64,000 nucleotides of DNA from JABCPE02 sp963530295 (lineage in GTDB: Bacteria; Bacteroidota; Bacteroidia; Flavobacteriales; Weeksellaceae). The position numbers and the translations under genes were made by a program. The stretch is taken from NCBI GenBank assembly GCA_963530295.1, contig CAUSCF010000003.1, positions 79,765 through 143,764 on the forward strand. The letters are read 5' to 3'. Below are positions 51,717 through 60,935 of the stretch, piece by piece. Within the stretch, counting starts at the first letter, position 1, and each line of letters begins with the position of its first letter. The notes under the pieces were generated by a model, which saw only the letters and a program-made list of their open reading frames with translations, did not search any database and had not been told where the DNA came from.

Positions 51717-53762
51717 ATGAAACAACCACAAGCCGAAAAGATAGAAAAGAAACTCAGCATACACGGAGACCAGAGAATAGACAACTACTACTGGCTCAAT
51801 GAGAGAGAGAACCCAGAGGTCATCGCCTATTTAGAGGAGGAAAATGCCTATTGTAATTTCATCATGAAGGACACAGAACCGCTCCAAGAGGAACTCTTCC
51901 AAGAAATGAAAGCCCGCTACAAAGAAGATGATGAGAGCCTGCCTTATTTCTTTAATCAATACTGGTATATCACCCGCTATCACAAGGGTGGAGAATATCC
52001 TGTTTTTTACAGAAAATACCAATCATTAGAGAACGAAGAAGAGCTTTTGCTCGATGTAAATATTTTAGCTCAAAACCATGATTTCTACGATGTGGGCGGA
52101 ATTTCCGTTTCGCTGGATAATACACTTCTCGCCTATTCGGAAGATATTACAGGAAGGCGAATTTATACCATCCAAATAAAGGATTTAAAACAAGAAAAAA
52201 ACTTCTCGGAAGCGATAGAAAACACCACAGGGAAAATAGTCTGGGCGAATGACAATGAGCATTTTTTCTACATCAGAAAAGATGAAAGCCTTCGTGCGTT
52301 TCAGGTTTTTCGGCATAAGGTAGGAACACCGCAGGAAGAAGATGTTTTGATTTTCCATGAAAAAGATGAAGCTTTTGATGTAGGCGTTTTTAAAACCAAA
52401 TCTTTGGAGTATATTTTTATCGTGAGTTCTTCTACGATTTCAGATGAGCATAGATTTATCCCTGCTGATAATGTTTTTGCGGAATGGAAACTTTTCCAAA
52501 AAAGGGAAGAAAATTTAGAATATGCTGTAGAACATTACCAGAACGACTTTTATGTTTTGACCAATGAAGGAAAAGCCACCAATTTTAAACTGATGAAAAC
52601 GTCACTTTCGCAGACGGAAAAAGAACATTGGCAGGAACTGATTCCTCACAGAAAAGAGGTGCTTTTGGAAGGGTTTGAGATATTCAAAAATTATTTGGTT
52701 CTCGAAGAAAGAGAAAGAGGACTTCTTCAGATTAAAATCATTGACAACCAGTCGGGTAAATCATGGTATTTGCCATTTAATGACCCTACTTATACGGCTT
52801 ATATCGGATTAAATTTAGAGTTTGATACCGAAACCTTGCGCTATGGCTATGTCTCCATGACTACGCCTAACTCTACCTATGAGTACAATATGAAAACTCA
52901 AACCACTAAACTGCTGAAACAGCAGGAAGTTTTGGGCGGAAAATTCCATAGTGAAAACTATATTTCCGAAAGAGTCTGGGCGCCTTCCCGAGATGGGAAA
53001 TCCAGCATACCGATTTCTTTGGTCTATCATAAAGACACGAAAAAATCTGCTGAAACACCGCTCCTGCTCTATGGCTATGGCAGCTATGGGCATACTGTGG
53101 ATGCTGCGTTTTCCAGCGTGAGGCTTTCTCTTTTGGATAGAGGCTTTGTCTATGCGATTGCCCACATCAGAGGAGGAGAATATTTAGGGCGAGAGTGGTA
53201 TGAAGATGGGAAAATGCTCCACAAGAAAAATACTTTTTATGATTTCATAGATGCAGCAAGATTTTTGGTTAAAGAGAATTATACTTCGCCAGAGCATCTC
53301 TACGCCATGGGCGGAAGTGCAGGAGGGCTTCTGATGGGTGCTGTGATGAATGAAGCAGCAGAGCTGTTCTGTGGCATCGTGGCGCAGGTGCCGTTTGTGG
53401 ATGTGGTCACCACTATGCTGGACGAGACTATTCCGCTCACTACAGGGGAATATGATGAATGGGGAAATCCTAATGAAAAGGAATATTATGATTATATGAA
53501 ATCCTATTCTCCTTATGACAATGTGGAAGCTAAGGATTATCCTAATATTCTCATTACCACGGGACTGCATGACAGCCAAGTGCAGTACTGGGAACCAGCC
53601 AAATGGACAGCCAAGCTGAGAGAGCTGAAAACAGATAATAATCTTCTGCTTTTCAAAACGGATATGACCTCTGGGCACGGCGGCGCTTCGGGGCGTTTCG
53701 AGAGCTTGAAGGAGGATGCTTTGGAGTATGCGTTTTTATTGAAATTAGAAAAGAAAGTTTGA
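51717..53762 (+). CDS. ptrB: Oligopeptidase B (protease II)
   Basis: 681 residues. Cytosolic S9 serine peptidase that cleaves short peptides after Arg or Lys. N-terminal seven-bladed propeller (about 70-400) and C-terminal hydrolase domain. Triad: S534 in MGGSAGG, D619 in GLHDSQVQYW, H654 in SGHGGASGR. This is a constant shift of +2 from the Escherichia coli enzyme as I recall it (S532, D617, H652), so the protein is full-length and collinear. EYDEWGNP is another family block. No signal peptide. Single gene with its own promoter. Confidence 0.96.
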   Translation: MKQPQAEKIEKKLSIHGDQRIDNYYWLNERENPEVIAYLEEENAYCNFIMKDTEPLQEELFQEMKARYKEDDESLPYFFNQYWYITRYHKGGEYPVFYRKYQSLENEEELLLDVNILAQNHDFYDVGGISVSLDNTLLAYSEDITGRRIYTIQIKDLKQEKNFSEAIENTTGKIVWANDNEHFFYIRKDESLRAFQVFRHKVGTPQEEDVLIFHEKDEAFDVGVFKTKSLEYIFIVSSSTISDEHRFIPADNVFAEWKLFQKREENLEYAVEHYQNDFYVLTNEGKATNFKLMKTSLSQTEKEHWQELIPHRKEVLLEGFEIFKNYLVLEERERGLLQIKIIDNQSGKSWYLPFNDPTYTAYIGLNLEFDTETLRYGYVSMTTPNSTYEYNMKTQTTKLLKQQEVLGGKFHSENYISERVWAPSRDGKSSIPISLVYHKDTKKSAETPLLLYGYGSYGHTVDAAFSSVRLSLLDRGFVYAIAHIRGGEYLGREWYEDGKMLHKKNTFYDFIDAARFLVKENYTSPEHLYAMGGSAGGLLMGAVMNEAAELFCGIVAQVPFVDVVTTMLDETIPLTTGEYDEWGNPNEKEYYDYMKSYSPYDNVEAKDYPNILITTGLHDSQVQYWEPAKWTAKLRELKTDNNLLLFKTDMTSGHGGASGRFESLKEDALEYAFLLKLEKKV

Positions 53763-53849
53763 TTTTCTTTAATGACAATTTGGGTTTTAATTTTTTGAGC
53801 CAGCGGACAGATGAAAGAAAAAAATTATCTTTACATAAAATTATAAAGA

Positions 53850-55013
53850 ATGCGAAAGATTAAAAACATACTTTTTTACTCTATTTTAGTAAGTTTTTTG
53901 TATTCGTGCAAAGTTTCGGAAATGGTGAAAATTGATGATATCACCACTCTGAATGGTAGATATTATACAAAATCAATCCCTCACAAAGAGCAACAAGGGG
54001 AATATCAAAACCACTTGCTGAGGTTGTTAAATGTGATAGAGGACATTCGCCCTTCTTATTATATAGATTTTGAATTTGAGGATAATGAAAAACTGAAAAT
54101 CTCTTATCCCATTTATAGAAATGACATGACTTTGGTAGAAACCAGATATCTTCATGGTAAAAAAAGGAGAAAATATTGGGAAGTTTATTTTGAGAATGAA
54201 AGTGTAAACATTCCGCTTATTTATGGGCGAGTCATAAAGGATAGGGTAAGAATAGGAAAGAACACTAAAAACCAGCTTTTGATGGAAAAATTCACCAATA
54301 ATGAAGGTTGGGTACTCTTTTTAGGAGATGGTTATGAACTAAAATCTAAAAATGTTTTTTATCATTATGAAGACTATCCCAAAATGAAGCCTTTTGTGGA
54401 AAATGGGCTTTGGGGAGTTGTGTATAATGGAGAAACCATTGTGCAGCCTAAGTATGAGATAACAGAAGTCTTTGAGCAAAAATACATTAAAGCAAAAATT
54501 AACGGAAAATGGTCTCTTTTAGACAAAGAAGGAAAAGTGATTATCCCTCCGAAATATGATGATATTTCAGATATTGATAAAGAAACAAAATCTGTGTTTT
54601 ATGTTGTAAAAGATGAAAAAGCAGGGCTAGTCAATATGCAAGGCGAAGAGATTACTCCCATAAGCTATGATGCGATAAGCGAAGGTGAAAAAGTAGTTTT
54701 TATACTGACACAGGGAAATTTCCGTGGAGTTCTTTTTAAGCAAAAAATATTAGTGCCTCCTATTTATGAAAATATCAGTGGTTATGCGATAAAAACAGGA
54801 CTATATAAAAATATGAAGCCAGGCAGAAGGTACTATGATGCACAGAGAGATGGCAAAAAATATGTCTTAGATGACCAAGGGAACGAATATGAACTAGAAG
54901 AAACCGAAATCCAAAATATAGGCAAGGCATTACTATATGGCTGGTCTGGACCAAGATATTCCATTAAGCAGGAAACTAAAAGAAAAGTTTCGCTAGATGA
55001 ATGGAAAAAATAA
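53850..55013 (+). CDS. WG-repeat lipoprotein
   Basis: 387 residues. Lipoprotein signal peptide ending in LYSC (cysteine 20). Residues 30-180 are a beta-rich unknown region. From about 185 there are at least four WG (KWG) repeats: GLWGVVYNGETIVQPKYE, KWSLLDKEGKVIIPPKYD, KAGLVNMQGEEITPISYD and GVLFKQKILVPPIYE, each about 30-40 residues. WG repeats are expected to form propeller-like or solenoid surfaces for binding; partner unknown. The next gene follows after 18 nt. Confidence 0.85.
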   Translation: MRKIKNILFYSILVSFLYSCKVSEMVKIDDITTLNGRYYTKSIPHKEQQGEYQNHLLRLLNVIEDIRPSYYIDFEFEDNEKLKISYPIYRNDMTLVETRYLHGKKRRKYWEVYFENESVNIPLIYGRVIKDRVRIGKNTKNQLLMEKFTNNEGWVLFLGDGYELKSKNVFYHYEDYPKMKPFVENGLWGVVYNGETIVQPKYEITEVFEQKYIKAKINGKWSLLDKEGKVIIPPKYDDISDIDKETKSVFYVVKDEKAGLVNMQGEEITPISYDAISEGEKVVFILTQGNFRGVLFKQKILVPPIYENISGYAIKTGLYKNMKPGRRYYDAQRDGKKYVLDDQGNEYELEETEIQNIGKALLYGWSGPRYSIKQETKRKVSLDEWKK

Positions 55014-55031
55014 TTGTAGAAAGAAAAAATC

Positions 55032-55382
55032 ATGAATGAAGCAGAAATCTGGAAGCAAGTAGAGGAATTTTTTGTGAAAAATTTTGATACAGAAAAAAAT
55101 CCTCCGGTAGAGATATTATTGTTCTTAATAGGAATACGTGAACTGGGAAGCGGCTGGCAGAAATACTCAAAAGATGATAAAATCAATCTGATACACATTG
55201 CAGTGTGTAGGCTGCTGGAGCCTTTTGGTTATTATAAATTTGAGGGTTATGATGAAGACGGCTGGCCTAAATATAAAATCCTAGAAAATCTACCAGAACT
55301 AAGGGCAAATGAGCAACAGATACTCATGAAGAAAGCCATAATTCAGTATTTCATAGATGAAGATTTGTTAGAAAAAAAATAG
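55032..55382 (+). CDS. Conserved hypothetical protein
   Basis: 116 residues, acidic, no signal or membrane segment. Mostly helical, with IWKQVEEFFVKNFD, LFLIGIRELGSGWQKYSKDDKINLIHIAVCRLL and EPFGYYKFEGYDEDGWPKYK. I have the impression of small Bacteroidota-wide relatives, but cannot name a family. It is close behind the WG-repeat gene, perhaps the same transcript. Confidence 0.7.
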   Translation: MNEAEIWKQVEEFFVKNFDTEKNPPVEILLFLIGIRELGSGWQKYSKDDKINLIHIAVCRLLEPFGYYKFEGYDEDGWPKYKILENLPELRANEQQILMKKAIIQYFIDEDLLEKK

Positions 55383-55393
55383 ATTTTATGAAA

Positions 55394-55492
55394 AATATTT
55401 TGTTAAATATTTCGTTTTTAACATATTATTTCTAATATTTGTGGTATAAAATTTGTTTATACATAATAAAGTAGATATTTTAACAAAATATT
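55394..55492. repeat. Inverted repeat in the leader of the histidine kinase gene
   Basis: AATATTTTGTTAAATAT (55394-55410) and ATATTTTAACAAAATATT (55475-55492) are inverted copies with one extra T; 13 bp are perfect (AATATTTTGTTAA). The right arm ends 4 nt before the kinase ATG. Confidence 0.7.
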
Positions 55493-55496
55493 GTAG

Positions 55497-57050
55497 ATGA
55501 ATAATCGTTTTATTCTAATATTGTCCTTTGCGATGACTATATCATTAGTCATCTTTATTTCCTTGCAGTTGTATTGGGTTAGAGGTTATTATCGTGCTTT
55601 GGAGCAGGATTTTTCTAATAAAGTGCACAGCGTACTGGAAACCACAACCAAAAAAATAGAAGGAATAGAGATAGAGCAGTATCTGAATGTGGAATATCCT
55701 AATTTTGGGAAGACTGTAGTTTCTGTTAAGGAACAACCAGCTACAGAGACCTATATACAACAGGTAACAGATTCTGCCACAAAAAAACAAATTCTCTTTT
55801 CTAAAAAAATCATAGAAAGCCAAAATATTCCAATATCACAAAGCGGAGATAGTTTGGAATTGATGAAAATGTATACGGATGAAGGGCAGATCAATATCAG
55901 AAAAGACCCTGCAATCCCAGAAAAATTAACCACTGAAATCAACCAAACGGTAAGAAATAACACCTATCAACTCAAAGAATTTGCAAAACTAAATGCCAGC
56001 AATCTTCCTGTGGAGAGAAGGGTAAGCCTAAAAGTTCTTGACTCTGTGCTGACCAGAGAGCTTAATATGATGGGGATTAGCGGGGATTTTGGATTTGCTA
56101 TTTTGGACAAAAATAACGAGAGAACATCCATAGCAAATGACATCTTCAAAGAAAAAGAAGAAGGAAAGGCGCAGTATTCTTACCCTCTTTTTACGGATAA
56201 TAAGGATAGAACGATATATACTTTGTCTTTAATTTTTCCTCATAAAGACTATTCTTTAGCAAGAAATAATATTCCGATGCTGCTGGGAATGGCATTATCG
56301 CTTTTTACGATTTTGGGGATTTATATCATTTCGGTTAACTATATGATGAGACAAAAGAAAATAGCCGATATCAAGACGGATTTTATCAATAACATGTCTC
56401 ATGAGTTTAAGACTCCTTTGGCAACCATTTCAGTCGCTACGGATTCATTAAATAACGATAAAATAGCCACCAATCCAGAGAAAGTGAAATACTATTCACA
56501 GCTGATAAAGCAGGAAAATATTCGGATGAAAAAGCAGGTGGAAAGCGTTCTGAATATGTCTAAACTAGAACGAAAAGAAATGCAGTTGTTCTTGAAACAG
56601 GCTAATGTGAGGGAATTGATACATAAACTCGCGGAGTCTTTTAGACTAATTGTAGAGGAGCGAGGCGGGACTCTTACAGAGGATTTTACAGCGGAGAAAT
56701 TTACATTAAAAATAGATGAATTTCACCTGTCCAATGCACTTGTAAACCTTCTGGATAATGCAAATAAATATTCTCCTGAAAAACCAGAAATTAACATAAA
56801 AACCCGAAACGAAGGGAATAAATATGTGATAGAAATTTCTGATAAAGGAATGGGAATGGAGGCTTTTAATAAGAAAAAAATCTTTGAAAAATTCTTCCGT
56901 GAAGAAACAGGAAATGTACATAATGTGAAGGGACAGGGCTTAGGTTTATCCTATGTAAAACGCATCATAGAACTACATGGAGGGCAGATTTTAGTAGAAT
57001 CTACAAAAGGGCAGGGAAGCACTTTTATAGTGAAGCTACCAATGAGCTAA
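55497..57050 (+). CDS. Sensor histidine kinase (RprX-like)
   Basis: 517 residues. Membrane segments at about 7-29 and 259-283 bracket a periplasmic sensor of about 230 residues. The cytoplasmic part has the phospho-acceptor H302 in NNMSHEFKTPLATI, then a HATPase_c domain with N box LVNLLDNANKYSPE, G1 ISDKGMGM and G2 GQGLGLSYVKRIIE. The stimulus is unknown. Followed 25 nt later by its response regulator. The order and type resemble RprX/RprY of Bacteroides, but equivalence is not shown. An inverted repeat lies in its leader. Confidence 0.93.
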   Translation: MNNRFILILSFAMTISLVIFISLQLYWVRGYYRALEQDFSNKVHSVLETTTKKIEGIEIEQYLNVEYPNFGKTVVSVKEQPATETYIQQVTDSATKKQILFSKKIIESQNIPISQSGDSLELMKMYTDEGQINIRKDPAIPEKLTTEINQTVRNNTYQLKEFAKLNASNLPVERRVSLKVLDSVLTRELNMMGISGDFGFAILDKNNERTSIANDIFKEKEEGKAQYSYPLFTDNKDRTIYTLSLIFPHKDYSLARNNIPMLLGMALSLFTILGIYIISVNYMMRQKKIADIKTDFINNMSHEFKTPLATISVATDSLNNDKIATNPEKVKYYSQLIKQENIRMKKQVESVLNMSKLERKEMQLFLKQANVRELIHKLAESFRLIVEERGGTLTEDFTAEKFTLKIDEFHLSNALVNLLDNANKYSPEKPEINIKTRNEGNKYVIEISDKGMGMEAFNKKKIFEKFFREETGNVHNVKGQGLGLSYVKRIIELHGGQILVESTKGQGSTFIVKLPMS

Positions 57051-57075
57051 ATAATTAACACTAAAAATAAGAAAT

Positions 57076-57762
57076 ATGAATAATAGAATTTTGTTGGTTG
57101 AAGATGATCAAAGTTTTGGAGCGGTGCTAAAAGACTATCTTATGATGAACAATTATGAGGTAACGCTTGCAACTGATGGGGAACAGGGACTAAAAGAATT
57201 CATGGAAAATGAATTTGATATTGGTATTTTTGATGTCATGATGCCTAAAAAGGATGGATTTTCACTTGCAGAGGATGTTAAGCGCATCAATAAAAATATG
57301 CCTATCATATTTCTGACAGCCAAGAACTTACGAGAAGACATTCTAAAAGGTTACCAAATAGGTGCGGATGACTACATTACCAAACCATTTGACACGGAAC
57401 TTCTTTTGTATAAAATAAAAGCTATCCTGCAAAGAAGTGCCGTGGTGGAAGAAGATGAGCAGGAGCATTTTAAAATCAGTAACATAGAGTTTGATTCAGT
57501 TCTGAGGCAGCTAAAAGTCCATGATGCTGAGTATAAGCTATCTCCAAAGGAAAACGAACTCCTCAAAATGCTTTGTATGCATAGAAATGATTTCATGCCG
57601 AGAGACCTTGCCCTTAGAAAGATTTGGAAAAAAGAGAATTATTTCACGGCGCGAAGTATGGATGTGTATATAGCGAAGCTAAGAAAACTCCTTAAAGATG
57701 ATGAAGGTCTAGAAATCATCAATGTTCATGGAGAAGGTTTCAGGCTTTTGGTAAAAAATTAA
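57076..57762 (+). CDS. OmpR-type response regulator (RprY-like)
   Basis: 228 residues. Receiver domain 1-120 with acidic pocket E9/D10/D11, phospho-acceptor D53 in GIFDVMMPKKDG, and the signalling lysine in DYITKPF. DNA-binding winged helix at about 130-226, with YKLSPKENELLKMLCMHRNDFMPR and the recognition stretch RSMDVYIAKLRKLLKDD. Partner of the kinase just upstream. The transcript ends at the hairpin at 57782-57815. Confidence 0.94.
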   Translation: MNNRILLVEDDQSFGAVLKDYLMMNNYEVTLATDGEQGLKEFMENEFDIGIFDVMMPKKDGFSLAEDVKRINKNMPIIFLTAKNLREDILKGYQIGADDYITKPFDTELLLYKIKAILQRSAVVEEDEQEHFKISNIEFDSVLRQLKVHDAEYKLSPKENELLKMLCMHRNDFMPRDLALRKIWKKENYFTARSMDVYIAKLRKLLKDDEGLEIINVHGEGFRLLVKN

Positions 57763-57781
57763 CACCAAATTTTATATAAAT

Positions 57782-57815
57782 AAAAACTCCCTTGCAAATC
57801 TGCATGGGAGTTTTG
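57782..57815. terminator. Bidirectional terminator between response regulator and SPOR gene
   Basis: Stem AAAACTCCC / GGGAGTTTT with an inner TGCA/TGCA pairing. Confidence 0.85.
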
Positions 57816-57837
57816 TATGGATTATATATTAAAAATG

Positions 57838-58335
57838 TTATTTGGCTTCCACACAGAAAACTCGGTATTGTGTAGAGATGGCACCTTTGAATTTGGCTTT
57901 CACTTTTTTTAAGTCCGCTGCGGCTGACTCTTTTGATAGGTAACTTCCTGCCAATACCTTGTAATTAGGTCTTAGAGAGGCATCTACTTCTACTTTTATA
58001 GCAGGGAAGGCTTGTCTAAATTCTGTTCTTAGATTGTTAGCTTCTTCGGAGCTTTTTACCACGCCTACTTGAATTTTATACCCTAAAATTCTAGGATTTT
58101 TCTTACATATTTCTGCTTGAGAAAGTGGTTTAGAGCTGGTGTCATCATTTGTTCGGAGAGACTTTTTCTTGCATTCATTTTCCATAGATGCTATCACATC
58201 ATCTATTCTTTTGTCCATCGTGATGGTAAATTCATTTCCATTTATGCTGTCTCTTTTGATTACAATCTGAGCATTTACTTTAGCAAAACCAGCAGGTAAT
58301 AATATTAGCAAAACTACTTTTAATATATTTTTCAT
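57838..58335 (-). CDS. SPOR-domain protein
   Basis: 165 residues. Signal peptide ending near residue 22 (VNAQ). The C-terminal 75 residues are a SPOR domain: YKIQVGVVKSSEEANNLRTEF, YKVLAGSYLSKESAAADL, the two-repeat pattern that binds denuded (amidase-treated) glycan strands at septa. The linker carries two CKK motifs. Probably periplasmic and linked to peptidoglycan. Convergent with the response regulator. Confidence 0.88.
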   Translation of the reverse strand: MKNILKVVLLILLPAGFAKVNAQIVIKRDSINGNEFTITMDKRIDDVIASMENECKKKSLRTNDDTSSKPLSQAEICKKNPRILGYKIQVGVVKSSEEANNLRTEFRQAFPAIKVEVDASLRPNYKVLAGSYLSKESAAADLKKVKAKFKGAISTQYRVFCVEAK

Positions 58336-58351
58336 TATCTATAATTTTCAG

Positions 58352-58359
58352 CAAAAGTA
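58352..58359 (-). promoter_or_regulatory. -10 element for the SPOR gene
   Basis: Minus-strand TACTTTTG, 16 nt before the start at 58335. Confidence 0.45.
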
Positions 58360-58400
58360 TAAATATAGTTTTTATTATTCAATATATTTCAATAATTTAT

Positions 58401-58408
58401 TATTTTTG
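58401..58408 (+). promoter_or_regulatory. -10 element for the 58428 lipoprotein gene
   Basis: TATTTTTG, 19 nt before the ATG at 58428. Confidence 0.45.
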
Positions 58409-58427
58409 CATACATAATTTTTATGAT

Positions 58428-59627
58428 ATGAGAGGTTTATATTCTTACTTTCTTGTGATATTATTGGTTTTCACAAGTTGTAAAAAAGACACAGTAGATG
58501 GCTCATCTATGAAGACTTTTCAGGCTAGTATCAATGAAATGTCTACATCACTGAGTACATTGGAACAAACTAAATTTAATGAAGCCTTGTACATCTTGAA
58601 AACTTTTGGCGTAGAAGGAAATACTGATATTCAAAAATTAGATGCATTAGCAAAACTAATAAATGGTAAAAAAGTTCCCGAAATCTTCGCTATGGCAGAT
58701 GGAGTAGCGCAGAAAAATAATGTGGAATGGTCCAGCACTTCTCCGCCAGATTTAGGGAATATGAATATTTTCCAAAATATCATAGCTACAGAAGTAGACC
58801 CTAATGATATTAAAGCATCAGGCCTAAATATTCTGATAACGCCTATAGATGGGAATGGAGCTTCAGGTGCAAGGGCATTGAGAGTTACACCTAGACTAGT
58901 GGATGAATCAGGAAATCCTATCGAGTTTTCTAATGCAGGACTAGAAACGATAATGGAAGTTTACAGTAATGGCGAGAAATTACTTACGGCTAAAAACCTG
59001 ATGGGCAGTAATGAATTTAAAGGATTTTACCTAAAAGTAGATGTTTTGCCAGCAGACAAAATCGTTGATTCTAAAATAGATATAAAAGTTAGCGTAAAAA
59101 CTACTAAGAAAACACACCAACTTCTAAAAGCAGGAGTTTTAGTAAATAAAGAAAGTCTGAAACCAGAGAAAGAAGAGACTGCTGAAGAGAAAAAGGAAAA
59201 AGAAGAATCCAAAACTTCTACAGATTCAGAAACAGGAGAAAATAATGAAAACAAAGACCAAAATTCGACTTCTTCTGCTGCATCATCAGCACCAAAAGTA
59301 AAACCTGAAGCGGTTGTAGATAAATTCTTGAATAGAATTGGGAATCAGAGTCTTAGGTCGGCTTATGAATTAGTGGACAACCCGAACTGGGGTTCTTATG
59401 ATAAGTTCTCTAATCCCAATACTGGTTTTGGGGCGGTAAAGTCTGTTGAGGTTAAAAATATTTCTGTGAAATCATCTTCTGATAAGGCAGCAAGTGTGAA
59501 TGCTGTTTATCAAATCGTAGACAAAGAAGGAAAAAGCATAATGCTCAATGTATCCTATGGTCTGAAACAAGTAGATGACAGCTGGAAAATCTCAAGTTAT
59601 AAAGTAAATTCATCAGAAAAGAAATAA
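58428..59627 (+). CDS. Hypothetical lipoprotein (DUF6694-like front half)
   Basis: 399 residues. Lipoprotein signal peptide ending in FTSC (cysteine 18). The region MKTFQASINEMSTSLSTLEQTKFNEALYILKTF (about 28-60) resembles DUF6694 lipoproteins of Gram-negative bacteria. A charged, repeat-like linker (K/E/S/T-rich, about 240-290) separates it from a C-terminal domain (about 295-395) that looks like an NTF2/DUF4878-type fold (KPEAVVDKFLNRIGNQSLRSAYELVDNP...DSWKISSYKV). Function unknown. apt starts 4 nt after its stop, so it is the first gene of a plus-strand operon. Confidence 0.75.
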   Translation: MRGLYSYFLVILLVFTSCKKDTVDGSSMKTFQASINEMSTSLSTLEQTKFNEALYILKTFGVEGNTDIQKLDALAKLINGKKVPEIFAMADGVAQKNNVEWSSTSPPDLGNMNIFQNIIATEVDPNDIKASGLNILITPIDGNGASGARALRVTPRLVDESGNPIEFSNAGLETIMEVYSNGEKLLTAKNLMGSNEFKGFYLKVDVLPADKIVDSKIDIKVSVKTTKKTHQLLKAGVLVNKESLKPEKEETAEEKKEKEESKTSTDSETGENNENKDQNSTSSAASSAPKVKPEAVVDKFLNRIGNQSLRSAYELVDNPNWGSYDKFSNPNTGFGAVKSVEVKNISVKSSSDKAASVNAVYQIVDKEGKSIMLNVSYGLKQVDDSWKISSYKVNSSEKK

Positions 59628-59631
59628 AACC

Positions 59632-60171
59632 ATGGCAAACCAAGAACTAATCACAAAATTAGAAAATACAATAACAAACATTCCTGACTTCCCAAAGGAA
59701 GGAATACAGTTTAAAGACATTACGCCCATTTTCCTTAATCCTAAATTATACGAGGAGGCTGTCGATGAAATGGTAAAATTCAGCAAAGGCAAAGTGGATG
59801 TCGTTTGTGGAATAGAGAGCCGTGGCTATATTTTCGGTATTGCTATCGCTGTGAAACTCGGCGTTCCATTTGTTTTAATAAGAAAAAAAGGAAAACTTCC
59901 TCCGCCATTCATTGGAGAAAAATATGATTTGGAATATGGGACAGCCGAAATAGAAATGAAAACTGACCAAATCCAAGAAGGGCAAAGAGTTCTAATTCAT
60001 GACGACCTTCTAGCGACAGGCGGAACGGCAGCGGCAGCGGCAAGGCTGGTGCAGAGACAGGGAGGAAAGGTAGCGCAGTTTAGTTTTTTGATAGAGCTGA
60101 AAGACTTGAACGGAAGAGAAAAACTGGAACAGATAGAGGGCGCAGAGGTGTTTAAAATTTTAGAATATTGA
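59632..60171 (+). CDS. apt: Adenine phosphoribosyltransferase
   Basis: 179 residues. Salvages adenine to AMP using PRPP. Signatures: PDFPKEGIQFKDITPIF, CGIESRGYIFG, the FVLIRKKGKLP loop, and the PRPP-binding VLIHDDLLATGGTAAAAA. Complete, no signal peptide. Immediately behind the lipoprotein gene, presumably co-transcribed. Confidence 0.97.
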   Translation: MANQELITKLENTITNIPDFPKEGIQFKDITPIFLNPKLYEEAVDEMVKFSKGKVDVVCGIESRGYIFGIAIAVKLGVPFVLIRKKGKLPPPFIGEKYDLEYGTAEIEMKTDQIQEGQRVLIHDDLLATGGTAAAAARLVQRQGGKVAQFSFLIELKDLNGREKLEQIEGAEVFKILEY

Positions 60172-60178
60172 TTAAAAT

Positions 60179-60208
60179 TTGCAAATTAGTCTGAAAATCT
60201 TAAATTTG
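60179..60208 (+). promoter_or_regulatory. Promoter for the YfgM-like gene
   Basis: TTTG (60178-60181), 19-nt spacer, TAAATTTG (60201-60208). The best-spaced Bacteroidota-type promoter noted in the window; the ATG is 22 nt downstream. Confidence 0.6.
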
Positions 60209-60230
60209 CGAATTAAACTTAGTAGAAACT

Positions 60231-60920
60231 ATGTCAAATAAAAAGGAAATAGAAGGAAAAGAAACAGTTGAAATTTTTCAGGAATTAGACCAAAATGTGG
60301 TTCGTTCAGAAAAATTCATTGAGAGAAATGCTAAAAAAATAGGTTTGGCTTTTGGGGTTGTTGTCTTGGGTGTTTTGGGATACTTTGGGTATCAGCACTT
60401 TGTGGTAGAGCCAAAGAATGAGGAAGCTACAAAGGCTTACCTTGCCGCTCAGAAAAATCTTGTAGAAGGAAAAGAAGATTTGGCTTTGGGAGGAAAAACT
60501 GCAAATCCAGGATTCAAAGGAACTGCAGAAAATTTTTCTGAAACTAATGCAGGAAAACTTTCAGCTTATAATGCAGGATTGATAGAGTTTAGCAAAGGTA
60601 ATTACCAAAAAGCGTATGACCTATTAGACAAGTTTTCTTCTAAGAATAAAACATTGGTAGCGCTGAAGCACGGAGCAATGGGAGATTGTATGGTGAATCT
60701 GAATAAAAATGATGATGCACTTTCTCAGTTTGAAAAAGCGATTTCTGCTTCGGATGATGAATACACATCATACTACTTCACGAGAAAAGCTGGAATGCTG
60801 GCACTTTCATTAAAGAAAAATGATGTTGCTAAAAAATATTTCACAACGATAGAAGAAAAATATCAGGACTATGATGGTGGCGCATCTGATGCGTACATAG
60901 AAATGGTAAAATATTTTTAA
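60231..60920 (+). CDS. Membrane-anchored TPR protein (YfgM-like)
   Basis: 229 residues. A cytoplasmic N-terminus of about 37 residues precedes a single membrane segment at about 38-58 (IGLAFGVVVLGVLGYFGYQHFVV), followed by a periplasmic TPR-type helical domain (LSAYNAGLIEFSKGNYQKAYDLLDKF, GDCMVNLNKNDDALSQFEKAI, KKNDVAKKYFTTIEEKY). YfgM relatives work with periplasmic chaperones or the SecYEG exit side. The Bacteroidota version often precedes ribH, as here (15 nt gap). Confidence 0.85.
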   Translation: MSNKKEIEGKETVEIFQELDQNVVRSEKFIERNAKKIGLAFGVVVLGVLGYFGYQHFVVEPKNEEATKAYLAAQKNLVEGKEDLALGGKTANPGFKGTAENFSETNAGKLSAYNAGLIEFSKGNYQKAYDLLDKFSSKNKTLVALKHGAMGDCMVNLNKNDDALSQFEKAISASDDEYTSYYFTRKAGMLALSLKKNDVAKKYFTTIEEKYQDYDGGASDAYIEMVKYF

Positions 60921-60935
60921 ATAAAAAAGAATAAA

